NCBI GenBank assembly: GCA_038503035.1
Contig: JAVSML010024428.1
Location: 1 to 64,000 of the forward strand
Direction of reading: 5' to 3'
Length of the DNA stretch: 64,000 bases
Source: Crocodylus rhombifer
Lineage: Eukaryota; Chordata; Crocodylia; Crocodylidae
Shown: positions 36,296-46,916 of the stretch, one piece after another
Layout of the letters: the number at the start of each line of letters is the position of its first letter
Position numbering within the stretch: the stretch's first letter is position 1
Translations under genes and position numbers: made by a program
The notes under the pieces: model-generated
Database searches by the model: none
The model's input: the letters and a program-made list of their open reading frames with translations, nothing else
Told to the model about the DNA's origin: nothing

Positions 36296-36795
36296 TTAAA
36301 AGTGCCCAATCATGCAACAAATTAACCCTAATTTAATGAGGGTTCAAAGTGGAGTGCATTCATTAACTTCCGTTTGTTGGTCTGCGGGAGCAGGTAGCAG
36401 TGTAAATGGACATAAGCAGCCGAGCCCTGCCCCTGGTGCTGTCATGAGGATGGGAGGGGGAGAAGGCAAGCAAGGGAACTCCATTCTGGGATCTTCCTTG
36501 GCTGCACTGCCAGGGGGTGGATTGAAGCCCCCCACCTTGGAGGCAAAAATTATGGTGTATCATGGGAAACACAGTCTGACCCGGAAGAATGGCAGATAGA
36601 AGAGAAAGGGGACATGCGGCTCCTGGGAAATACCATGACAAGCTTGTTGAATCATTTATATTTTTTATGGAAATAATGTTGAAGGTTTTTTTGTTTATTA
36701 ATTTTTTTGTTTTTCGGTTTCCACTGATTCTTTTTGGTGGGGGGGAATCTGAGGGGGGAGGCCCCCCTTTTTACTGGGAAACACAGTTTTCCTCA

Positions 36796-36902
36796 TAGGT
36801 ATGTCTACACTTTCCCACATTGTAGAGTGCAGGCATATCCATAGTCTATGGGAAATTCCAATTTCTGTCCTAGCTGAGACCTTGAAGTGCATATACACTC
36901 CA
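36796..36902. mobile_element. Possible tiny hAT-like inverted-repeat element
   Basis: The left end GGTATGTCTACACTTTCCC has the hAT-style TGTCTACAC core. The right end, reverse-complemented, GTGTATATGCACTT, matches it at about 10 of 14 positions. Short and weak. Confidence 0.3.
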
Positions 36903-37561
36903 TAAAAATAGACAAGAAACAATAAAATACCCATTACAGCAAGCTTTTTAAACTACTGAAATGAGATATTGATAGTACAGTTTATATGCAAATTTCCTTA
37001 TTGGCATCAAAAATATAACATCTGACCAGGCTCAGCAACCTATATTTAGGCTTCAAATCTTCCCACCTTCTGGTGTTTACAAGTGCGCTTGGAAACTTAG
37101 CTATAAATATTGAGCAGAATCTAAGTTTTCAAAGAAGAATATAAAAGGCTCAGGGGGGTATTTAACTTTTCCTATTGCATGGGAAAGAGGGTTTGAGCGA
37201 TAAAATTAAAGATAGATCTAGAAGAAAGATACTTTTAGTGCTGGCTCTCTAGAGGTCACACTTCGGGCAAAATCCACTACTAGACGGTAACGTTCAATGG
37301 GTTCCTAAGTCAGAGCATTAACTCTGGAGGCAGGAACTGTCCAGTACCTTGTACATTGTGGCTGTTACTGGCATTTACGTATTAAATAGTATACATAAGA
37401 GTAACTGCTTCGGGGGAAAATCAATTTTAGAAGTGTTCTGCTGAAAAAAGAAAGAAAAATTAAACTAGCTACCAACAGAACTAAAGGAGGGTCCCTTGCC
37501 AAGTGACTTAGTAGTTAAGTTGTTTGCAAAAGGAATGCGAATCACACATCACAGACCACTG

Positions 37562-37645
37562 TCGCTCCGCAAGGGTTTGAATCTGCATTCCCCACTTCCA
37601 AGCAAAGTGTTCGAACCACCAGGCCATAGGCAAGCCATTGCCCAC
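37562..37645 (-). mobile_element. tRNA-derived SINE relic
   Basis: The minus strand reads TATGGCCTGGTGGTTCGAAC, ACTTTGCTTGGAAGTGGGGA, ATGCAGATTCAAACCC. The A-box-like TGGCCTGGTGGTT and B-box-like GATTCAAACCC are correctly ordered and spaced. This is the best preserved of the window's tRNA-SINE heads. Confidence 0.6.
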
Positions 37646-38940
37646 AGTGCTATCCAGCCTGCCTTTTGACACAGGCTATTGGGCAACCAGACAGGAAAAA
37701 TATGTGGGGCCAGGAGCAGTCAAGCAAATTGGAGAAAGGGTGGCCCAGTGAAATAGGTTGTACCCCACTCCATTCCCATGGTTACCCAACCCCAGTAACA
37801 CTGATCCCCCTCATCTCCACCACACAGATGCTGAAGTAAGATTACTAGTCAAACTCCATGGTAATCCTATGGTGCCAGTGCACTGAGACATGTTTCACCC
37901 ACCAATAGCTCAGCTCCCCTCAGGACGCCCAATATGGTCTATGCACCCTTTCAGAATCCTTTGATTTTTCCTTACTTACTCAAGGGCATAAAAAATGGTC
38001 AGCACAAGCATCAATCAATTAGCACATCATCTCAGACTCTGCAGTCAGTCAACCAGGATTCAACTGTCCACACCATTATTGGGCACTTCTCAACTCTTTT
38101 CAAACTGGGCAGGGTCACTGAGCCTCAAACCTATACCAACTGGGACTTTGAAATGATGACAAATGCCCTTATGGACAAGTTCAAAGTATGGTCCACCTTG
38201 TTGCCTTATGTCCATTTACACTGCTACCTGGGGGCCTTTAAGCTCTTCACACTAGTGATGACATTGCCTTAAGATGGCTGAAATAATATGCTAAAAACAC
38301 ATACTGAATAAGTGATATAGGTGCTTCTCTAGAAAGGGGCAGGGGCAGATTTTGACCCTATCCCCAATAAGGGAGAAACTCAGTTATTCAGTCATTTTAT
38401 CCAATGGATATGAAATGCAAAGTAGAATAGGCTAGTTTCAAGAGGAGAGCTCTGTAGGAAATGCCTAGCCTCTGGTGTCAGGGGAAGTGGTAGGAGTTGC
38501 TTCATGTTTCACTTTCTGGGTGTAGAAGCTGGGTGTCCCAATAAGCACCCTTGGGTGAAATGTTGGAGAGTCCTCCTCCTCCATTTTCTTTTTGACAGGC
38601 ATGCAACTAGGACAATTCCATTCTACCATGGATGGATACAGAATCCAAACCTTGCTTCAAGTATTAAAACTTCAGTCACACAGCTAAATAAGTGCTACTT
38701 ATGAGTGTAAGGGTGAACTAGATTTTGCCTTTAAGATCTTAAGCTTCCTGTGGCCTAGGTAGTCACATCACTCTTTTCTTTCCTTGGCCTCCTTAGCATA
38801 TTCCCCAGGCCCATTACTGCTCATGGAAATTGAACCACATGACCCAGAGCCTTTATGCCCCCCAGACTGCCACTAACCCTGACGGATTCCCCACTGGCTG
38901 GCTCCAGTTCCAATCTTGCATCCCCTTTGGATTTGCATTT
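37646..38940. other. No gene recognised
   Basis: The 112-codon frame at 37934-38272 has no recognised domain. A sequence search would be needed to exclude an exon or processed fragment. Confidence 0.4.
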
Positions 38941-38944
38941 CACA

Positions 38945-39360
38945 CAACAGAGATGCGCAACAGCTGAAACATACAGGTTTTACAAAGGTCAGTTAGCCTG
39001 TGGAACTCATTATCACAAGGTAGCACCAAGATCAAGAGTTCAACAGAATCAAGCGAAGAATTAGATGTGTATTCATGTAAGGTTACAAGACTATCCAGCG
39101 CTGAAAGAGAGGATTTTATACCAAAAATAAATAAATAAATAAAAACTACCAGAAACTTCAGTTTGGAGGTGAGCCCATGTACAGCTACAGAGATGAAGAC
39201 GACATATTTCATGTGGGAAAGTTGTTTCTATCCTGATTACTTCAGAGCTTCATGCACCTTCTTCTGAACTGTTGGAGACTCACCACTTTTGGATATGGGA
39301 TATTGGACTAGATCCACCATTGATCCACTTGGCATTGCATTTCTTATGTTCCTATTACAC
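38945..39360 (+). mobile_element. CR1 LINE 3' region, TTCTTATGTTC-tail lineage
   Basis: GTTAGCCTGTGGAACTCATT, ATCACAAGGTAGCACCAAGA, then CTTCTTCTGAACTGTTGGAG, ATGGGATATTGGACTAGATC, CACCATTGATCCACTTGG and a tail CATTTCTTATGTTCC. The tail differs from the TCTATGATTC-type tails elsewhere in the window, so this is a separate CR1 lineage. An AAAT microsatellite (about 39124-39143) interrupts it. Confidence 0.85.
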
Positions 39361-40395
39361 AATTCTACAACACTTCATATACTTTCTTCAAAATAAATTG
39401 TCTTGGACTGGGGAGTATAAAGCACCTTCACAGTGAAGTGATTAGTCCATTGTTCAGCATAACCCTCCCAATAGCTAAAGACGATGCTTTCCATTTTTGT
39501 ACCTGATATATTTATTATGGCTATGCTACATACTTGCCTCTTGGAGGTGGCAGAGAAATGTGTAGCACTTTCTCCTTCCCCACTCTCCAGAAGAAATAAA
39601 ATTAGGTCTAAATGTAAAGTGTTTTATAGATAAAATAAATTACAAGTGAGTGTTGTGGATAGTTGCTAGGTAAATTGATTTCTGTGTACAAAATGTCTTT
39701 TCCTTGATCTGTTGATAAAATTTTAATGTTATACATGTTAGAACTGTTAAACACATCATCAGGACATGCAGAATTTATTCCTGTAACATTTTTCCTGTTT
39801 TCATTTGTTTTTAAAGTAGCATCTAGCACAATATTAGACACTTTGCACATCAGGTATGTTCGAATTGAAAAGTTTAACCATTATGAATGACCCAGTAGGG
39901 CACAATGCCTACTTTCATATATGCCCCCTCTCTGACATGGATCTTAGTTCTTTTATTAGCTGGGGGAAGGAGGGGAGAGGGATGATTAAAATTAGTATGA
40001 TAGCTGAGGGGAAAAAAGTCTTAACACATTTTTTTCTTGAAACTGCTGATTAAAAAACAAATTAACTCTTTTGGAAAGTCCCAGCAGATGGAGCTTACTC
40101 AAATTTGGGAATACACATAAATACCAAGGTGTAGTGCGAACTAGTAAAGCTGTGTCAGCCTTTGAGATAGAAAGTCAAGAATACTCATGAGAGTGATGCT
40201 TTACGAGATCAGACTATAATCGAGGGGTTGAGCCACCAGATTTGAAAAAAAGAAGGAGGATTGACTTTCTTATTGTTATTGGTAATTTGGCTTAGAGGAG
40301 TACTTAAAAGTCCAAAGCAATATTAAAGCCCCATTGTGCAGTGTTGCACTTGTTCAGAGTAAAAGACAGTTGCAACTCGGAAGAGCTTAGCTGCA
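39361..40395. other. No gene recognised
   Basis: AT-rich with short frames only. Confidence 0.45.
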
Positions 40396-40399
40396 ATGT

Positions 40400-40518
40400 A
40401 AGCAACATGTGGGAGAACCAGAATAGCATCGCAGTGTTATGCAGCGGGGAAGAGCAGGATAAAATGACTTGCATAAGGCAACATAGAAAGTCTGACCAGG
40501 ATTTGAACCAGAACACAT
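40400..40518 (+). mobile_element. MIR-like fragment abutting a DNA element
   Basis: ATAAAATGACTTGCATAAGG, CAACATAGAAAGTCTGACCA, GGATTTGAACCAGAACACAT is the sense MIR-type 3' half (GACTTGCCCAAGGTCACAYAG...GGATTTGAACCCAG). It ends where the 40.5-kb DNA element begins, so the element probably inserted into it. Confidence 0.55.
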
Positions 40519-40519
40519 A

Positions 40520-41189
40520 GGGTGTGTGTAGGTGAAACAGGGGACCTAAATTGAAGTGGTGGGTTTTAAAAAACACCGCTTCAAATTAGAGCGGATTAAC
40601 ACCCTGTGTTGTGCACACACCCCGCTGACTTATCTGCCTCTCTGGTGGGGAAAAGCAGGCAAGCTGCCGGTGGGTGGAGCGGTCCCTGGGGTGCTGGAGG
40701 GGGCTGGTGCTTCCTACCATGGCAGCAGTGCCCCCCCCAACACAGCACCTGCCCTCAGGCACCTGGCTCAGGCAGTCCTGGGGGGTGCCACAGCCGCGGA
40801 GGGAAGCACTGGGCCCCACGTGCAGCTCAAGCAGGCTCCGGGAGGAGGGCGGGGAGGGATATCAGGCTTGTAGCTTTTCTTGGGTGGAGCCTGCTTTCCT
40901 GGGCTGCTGCCAGGCTGCCTGCAGGGCTTCCTGCGGAGCTGCACAAAACCTGGTGCTCTGCTCTGCGGCTGTAGGGGAAGCTAGCTAAAACTCCTTGAAG
41001 CAGTTTTAGTTTGCTGCACCCAAGTCATTTAAGGCACATTACACCACCGAATTTCCTACGGCAGCTGGAATTAATGTGCAATATGCTGCTCAGGTGTACA
41101 AACACCAACACCATTAAAGTGGTGCAAAAGCATTTAGCCCACTTTAAAGTGTTGTGCACATGCTCCCCTTGTTTTGCCTACACACATCC
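40520..41189. mobile_element. 670-bp GC-rich inverted-repeat DNA element
   Basis: The left end GGGTGTGTGTAGGTGAAACA and the reverse complement of the right end (GGATGTGTGTAGGCAAAACA) match strongly, and both continue into GGGGA. The 8 bp outside, ACACATAG and ACAAGTAG, match at 6 of 8, fitting a hAT-type insertion, if the left boundary is placed 1 bp to the right (at 40521). Inner hairpins include GAAGTGGTG/CACCGCTTC and CACCATTAAAGTGGTG. The GC-rich middle (40630-40980) gives frames of up to 122 codons with no transposase motif. Confidence 0.65.
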
Positions 41190-41414
41190 ACAAGTAGCAA
41201 GTCAGCACCATAATCCAAAGACCACTTCCTGCCTTTGCATTGAGCTTCAGTCAAAAAAGTGAACTAAACCCAAACTGATTTTATTTTGTAATTGTAAGGC
41301 CTATGGGACCAAACTGACTCAGGATGTAAGCAAGCACAATGTGAGCAGATGATGTCAACTGTTTGCAAGTGCATGCACCTTGTATCATGATGTTAGCTTA
41401 TAAAAATGAGTCAT

Positions 41415-41535
41415 AGAGAAGAAGGCAGGTAAGGTTCTTTGGGTCAATATGATAGCTTATATTAGGCCAACCAAGTAGTTGGAAAATAGTTCTTAGCAAG
41501 CTTTCAGATGAGGTCATCCTTCGTTGGGCATAGGC
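41415..41535 (-). mobile_element. Family E element fragment (copy 2)
   Basis: GCTTATATTAGGCCAACCAA, GTAGTTGGAAAATAGTTCTT, AGCAAGCTTTCAGATG, TCATCCTTCGTTGGGC is the terminal part of the family also seen at 31840 and 55780, in the same orientation. Confidence 0.55.
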
Positions 41536-41586
41536 AATCTCTGCTGGAATGAATTAGTTCATTTAGCCCTTTCTTCCACTGACACA

Positions 41587-41970
41587 GGCTGCATCCAGAT
41601 GAGCGCAGCTGCGCATTGTGTGGCACTACAGTCAAGTCTTTGGCACCACATACCACATGTTCAGCTGTTCTCCATTCTGCAAGGTGGGGGTTGACCCCTG
41701 GATATCCAAGGGTAAAAAAAAAAAAGCCAAAATAAAATGGAGTGGTGCATGTGGGGACAGCAAAACCAGAGCCATGCTCCAGCAGCTGGCCCACAGCAGG
41801 ATCGCCACTGCTGAAGCCCCGGGTGCCTCCCAGGACCCCCGGAGTAACTTGCCGTGAACCAGTGAGTGTGTGGCAGAGGCGTTGCCTGGGGACACGTAGC
41901 AGCAGCACAAGGTATCTTGCCGCTAACTGTCCCCGGGGAATCAAATGTCCACGTTTGTGTGGACACAGCC
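41587..41970. mobile_element. Inverted-repeat DNA element, family C copy 2
   Basis: Ends are GGCTGCATCCAGATGAGCGC and, reverse-complemented, GGCTGTGTCCACACAAACGT. The interior shares TGTGGCACTACAG, GGAGTGGTGCATGTGGGG, GCACAAGGTATCTTGC and CCCCGGGGAATCAAATGTCC with the 11.4-kb copy. It is flanked by ACA on both sides. Antisense frames of up to 156 codons cross the element and carry no recognised domain. Confidence 0.7.
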
Positions 41971-43025
41971 ACACCGTCCAGTTCTTTACCCGAGCTGGAT
42001 TTAAATTGATCTTGCTTCTACCTTAGCCTTTGGCGTGACTATTAAACAGGCTAGTAGATTTTATTGCCATAAGGATTACCTGGGATTCACGCAGCATTTT
42101 CCTTATCTCTTCTCATTACTCCCAGTGTAAAACCTAGTAACACCTCTCTCACCTTGGTGGTTGTTCCATTAAGATGTGTATACTCTGTTATGTTCCTCAG
42201 TAGGGGATCACTTCCCCAAGCTTTTCTTCTTTCAAACCTGAATCATAAGTCAATTTTTCCAATGTATTCTACCTTGGCCTTCCCAGACAGAAAAGTCAAA
42301 GTACCTCTCATTCAGAACTTATGAAATATGTGAACGCAACAGCCAGTTAGGAGTCTACAATGACTCTATATTAGACAAGAAAACGGATGGCTGACAGGTG
42401 ACCTGGTTGGGTCACAAAAAAGCTTTGAGAGGCATGTTCCAAAGCCCCTGAAATAAGTGTGAGGTTTTTTTCCCGTGACTTCAGTAGGACGTACGTGGAA
42501 ACATGGAGTTTGGACTGCAAAGAAAGGACAGAAACACATGAGTTTAGGGACAGAAGAAAGACTCTCCTTGTTGGATCAGGAAGTAAAAAAGTGCGAGAAG
42601 ACAAATTGGAAAAAGGGAATGAAAAAAGGACCAGAAGGCTGATGAAATTAAGGACGTAAAAGATCTATTTTTATTCAGATGCGTTGTCTGCCACTCAGGG
42701 GCGGTGCGGGACTGGTCTGGTGCCTACGGTTTATTCTCGAAAGCTTTATACAGTCTTGTTTTAAATGACTCACGCAATGGGGCTTTCACCACTTCCCTTG
42801 CTCAATTTAATCACGTTATTCTTAATTATACTTCCTTGGACCACTCGAAACAATTCCTCTCCCTTCTTGCTATTTGCATCCTTCAAATGCCCTTGGCTGT
42901 GCATTGTGTTCTCTTTTTTTCCCTGGGTACTTGTTTATTTAAGCTAAACATATTAAGCTCTTTATATTTGATACTATCTTAAAATAATGTCTGAATATAT
43001 GAGGGTGGGGGGAGGGTAGACGAAG
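41971..43025. other. No gene recognised
   Basis: Unique-looking sequence. A G-rich (GGGGTGG...) patch at 42998-43018 precedes the candidate conserved block. Confidence 0.45.
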
Positions 43026-43027
43026 AT

Positions 43028-43350
43028 AAACTCAAGAATTGTTTCATTCAGAGAACAAGGTTAAAACTATATTTCTGGCTGAGTATCCTATTTTATTAAC
43101 AGTGCTTAATTGATCATGGTGGAAAGGCTGTTATAGTCAAGTGGAGGAGGGTGTTACCTTCCAGAGCATTTTCCAGCAAATTTACTTAATTGTTTCTGTT
43201 TACTGCTTGCCCATTAGTGCTCTATCACGCATTAAAGGCAATGGGCAAGATTAATAACAGCCTACTCACCCCCAAAATATCAGAGCCACTTTATGTATTT
43301 ATGGCCAGTGACTCATTAAGTTTAAATGGGTGTAAGCTATAATTTTCATC
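43028..43350. other. Candidate conserved non-coding block
   Basis: No repeat signature, few simple runs, and several common factor-binding strings close together: TTAATTGATC, CTTAATTG (homeodomain-like) and TGTTTAC (43197-43203, forkhead-like). A perfect 10-bp stem also lies here: CTTGCCCATT at 43206-43215 and AATGGGCAAG at 43240-43249. This is inference from texture only; conservation was not tested. Confidence 0.3.
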
Positions 43351-44345
43351 ACATTCCTGTCTTTTAAAAAATTGTAAAATTCAATGAAACACTAATGCTT
43401 TAATCATTTATAGGAACAGAGAACAGAATCAGGAAGGATCAGGCTTTCCCAGTGGCCACCGAGCTCAGTAGTCACAAGAAATGATGGATTCTGGGTTTTA
43501 TTAACGAATAGTAAAACAGTGACAAATGAACAGAGTTAGCATTGCTATTGTATTTCCAATTTAAAGATCTCAAAGCGCTCTACAAAGGCAAGTGAGCAAT
43601 GGGTAGCGGTATGAAGTGATGCATTAGCGTTTTCTGAGCTGTGGTGGGAATCCTCACAGATGACACAAAAACATGTATGGTATGCTCTGGAAAATGTACA
43701 AACTTGCAAACTTAAGGTGGGAAACAGATTGGGAATAGAAAATAATTATGCAAGAGCATTTAACAGGAAAATATGGGTAGGAGTCCAAGGCTTTAAGAAT
43801 TCTTTTGCCTTCTGCTGGACTTCTCATTTGGGGCACGATAGGTTTTTAGACCCTTGATATTCTCTGCTCCAGGTTTCAAGCTTCATATGGGCTCTCTTTA
43901 TGAGTCTTATTGTGTGCAGAGGCTCAGAGAAAATGTTTCTATGGGCACTTGAAGACCCTTAATATCTATTACATGATTGCCTGCAACTGTAGAAGAGTGG
44001 ATTTGGTGACTCATGTAGTGCCCACAGTCCTTAGAGTCCCTATATGTTCATGAATAATTTCATTCCTATATAAGAAATATTCTGTATCTTCTGTTATTCC
44101 TGGTTAGCAAGAGAGGAAAGTTGGCAAAGTCTTCCCCTTTTCACCACCATGTTAAGCCAAGGGAAAAATGCAGCAGAGGCTGACACTTTGGTCTGAATGC
44201 CAGTATCCTTTGTGTGCCTAACAGCATTTTTCCAGCTCTATCTGTCCTGCATGACTAATAGTCACAACCTGTCTGTAAGTATAAAAAGTGCTGCTTATGT
44301 GGTTGGAAACCTGCCATTTCAGCACTGAAGGGGTTAAATAATTTT
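43351..44345. other. No gene recognised
   Basis: A phrase near 43563-43590 (AAAGATCTCAAAGCGCTCTA) recalls the start of old amniote SINE-like repeats. Otherwise unique-looking. Confidence 0.4.
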
Positions 44346-44365
44346 GCCACCAGCAGGGGGACTGC
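44346..44365 (+). promoter_or_regulatory. CTCF-like motif
   Basis: GCCACCAGCAGGGGGACTGC matches the vertebrate CTCF core (CCASYAGRKGGC-like) at nearly every position. The main departure is A instead of C after the G run. Occupancy cannot be judged from sequence. Confidence 0.4.
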
Positions 44366-44887
44366 ATTATCCTTTCAAATCCATACCTGATCTCAACTGG
44401 AGATGGGCTTGACCAAGCTTGCTTTTCCTTAAGGTTTTAAACACCTGAACATGTTGGGGTGGCTGGACTTTGGTTCAGCCTTTCTTAAACAGGTTCTTTT
44501 GGAAATCTTTTGGATCCCATTTCAGAAAATTTGTAAAATATCTTGGAATGGGTCTTAAATCCTAAAAGATGATGGTGACTCTGCTACAGTATATTCACAA
44601 GGATCTTGAAGAGTATTGTTGAAACGGGAATCTTTCATGTGCATCACCGCAAAGATCAATTTAGCATGGTGCTTGGAAGAATCATCGAACTGAAGCATGT
44701 AATTTAATTGTTGCTTCAACAGGTATGGGTGTTTTACAGTAAAAGCAGAATGGGGATTGTTTGGTGCCCTACACAGGCCATGTAAAGATTAGGTTTGGTT
44801 TTCTTTCCATTCTCTCACTATCACACCCAGAGAAGAAACTCAAAATCCTCGTCCTTCCTGCTCTCTCTTTTGCCATAAACAACTCAC

Positions 44888-44995
44888 TGGGCATGTCTGA
44901 AGTTAATGTGCCTGTGTTTAAGGCACGCTAAGGGGATTTAGATGCATGTCTACCCATAGATATGCTAATGACATGACTGTCATTCACATACCCAA
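44888..44995. mobile_element. Family D-like hAT fragment
   Basis: GTTAATGTGCCTGTGTTTAA, GGCACGCTAAGGGGATTTAG, ATGCATGTCTAC resembles the end portion of the elements at 16045 and 48829. Only a fragment. Confidence 0.4.
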
Positions 44996-46276
44996 ACAAG
45001 TATTCTGATTTGGATGACACCAGTCTAAATCCAGGGGAACGTTATCAATTCTGAATTCAGCGTTTGAGGTCCCATATCCATTAATATGGCTACAGAGGTT
45101 GAAAGGTTCAACTGTTTGCTTAATCTGACAAAGCATTCAGCACAGAAAGCACAACTCAAGACCAATTAATTCATCTCTTCTTTCCTTCCCCTATCAGCAT
45201 TGTATCCCTGTCCTTAATTTGAGACCACACAATATATTTTTGCACAGTGAAAGCTGCAGGTTCCTATGTATTATCTGTTTAAGTCTGATAAGATGCTCGT
45301 TCTGCACATATTTCATCTTTATCTGAAGATGCCTAGTGCCTCTCATTTTTCCTTTCTTTTTAATGACTTTATTTTCTGCTTTGTTTTCTTCCTTGGTCTC
45401 TTTCTCAGTTGCAGGATCTTTGGGGCCGTGTAGTCTTTTGAAGCCCCACTGATTAAAACACACACCTATAGGGAGGTAAGGAGGCAGTCTAAAATTATTT
45501 TTACCGTTATTTTTCTCAGGATCTTCATTGCATATGTTTTATGCCATAAATAATGCAGATGGGAGAAATGGTAATAAAATCATAATTTCTTTTAGGGTTC
45601 CAACACTTGTCAAAGACAATATTTCCAATGACTTTACCAAGGATTAGAAAAAATTAAGGATGAAACACGTTTCTTCCTGTTCTTGAATTCATTCCAGGTG
45701 CTCAGATATGGAATCCATTTTTGCAAACTGCTTCGTACTTGAGGGTAGGATAAGAGCAGGGTGGAACAGGATCACATCAAGGCATTTAAGTCCACTTAGG
45801 CACCTACAGTGTAGAACAGAATCTGGTCCTACATACATACGGAGTTTTGTTAACATGATCTCAGCAGTATGAGATGGAGAAAACCTCTTACCTCCACCAT
45901 CCCATCTCCAGGAGGAGTAAAGGACTGTTTCCTGCAGGGCACTGGCTATTTTAAAATGTCTGAAGTGAAGAGATAGTGCAGTTGGGGGAGGAAAAAGAAA
46001 GAGGTGGGAAGTGACTGTGGTGGGTTGGCAGAGGGGTATGTACGTAGAGTATATTATGAATCCTATGGCCAGTATTAAGAGTCTGTAAAATAAGTCATAT
46101 CACCTTTAAAATTGCTTGTGCGACTTTAGTGTCATATCATTAAAGAGGTTTGTTTCCTTGGGAATGCAGACCTTCAGGTGTTCACTTCTTTGGACACATA
46201 CATCTGAACTCGGCCTTGTAGACTCAGTATCTAGACAGATTTTTATAATGAAAATTGAGATTTTACAAATGCGAGG
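44996..46276. other. No gene recognised
   Basis: The antisense 89-codon frame at 45194-45463 is Lys/Glu-rich low-complexity text. No domain or nameable repeat. Confidence 0.4.
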
Positions 46277-46315
46277 AAGTGGTCAGTAAAGCTAAGCTAA
46301 GCTAAGTGGTCAGTA
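46277..46315. repeat. (GCTAA)n run between 12-bp direct repeats
   Basis: AAGTGGTCAGTA occurs at 46277-46288 and 46304-46315, enclosing three GCTAA units. It lies immediately 5' of the truncated CR1. Confidence 0.85.
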
Positions 46316-46339
46316 GTCGTGCATCTACAGATGCAACAT

Positions 46340-46916
46340 AAGCAGGTCCAAGGAGGTGATCCTCCCCCTCTATGCGGCGCTGGTCAGGCCACAGCTGGAG
46401 GACTGCGTCCAGTTCTGGGCACCGCACTGCAGGAGAGATGTGGACAACATGGAGAGGGTCCAGAGGAGGCCACCCGCATGGTCAAGGGACAGTGGGTCAG
46501 GCCCTACAAAGAGAAGCTAAAGGGCATGAACCTGTACAGCCTCCACAAGGGAAGGCTGAGAGGGGACCTGGTGGCTGTTTGCAAATTCACCAGGGGGGAC
46601 CAGAGGGAATTGGGGGAGGCTCTGTTTCCCCGGGCCCCACCTGGGGTTACTAGGAATAACAGCGGCAGATTGTTAGAGAGCATGTTCAGGCTGGACATCA
46701 GGAGACATTCCTGTACAGTTAGGGCTGTCAGGCTCTGCAATAGGCTCCCAGGTGAGGTGGTGCTTTCCCCTACTTAGGGGGGCTTCAAGAGGAGGCTGGA
46801 CAGATATTGGCTGGGGTGCTATGATCCCGGCACCTGTTCCTGCCTGGAGCAGGGGGTCGGACCTGATGATCTGTTTAGGTCCCTTCCCACCCTAAGTACT
46901 ATGATACTGTGATCCT
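46340..46916 (+). mobile_element. CR1 LINE, 5'-truncated, with end of reverse transcriptase
   Basis: The frame starting near 46344 reads [20 protein letters not shown] and [20 protein letters not shown], the well-known C-terminal stretch of the CR1 reverse transcriptase. It then breaks (a lost base near the ERVQRR motif) and continues in other frames through the RLRGDLVAV-type segment and the 3' UTR. The 3' end is TACTATGATACTGTGATCC. GC-rich and little decayed, so it is one of the younger CR1 copies here. Non-functional. Confidence 0.92.

Noticed and set aside
36490..36540. Second CTCF-like string near CTGCCAGGGGGTGG
   Set aside because: The bases before the AGGGGG core do not fit the motif.
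37934..38272. 112-codon plus-strand frame considered as a host exon
   Set aside because: No domain, no clear splice signals and ordinary length for chance in such sequence; left as unassigned.
41504..41974. 156-codon antisense frame
   Set aside because: Spans a family C element and its flank. The related copy at 11.4 kb does not preserve the same protein, so no coding constraint is visible.
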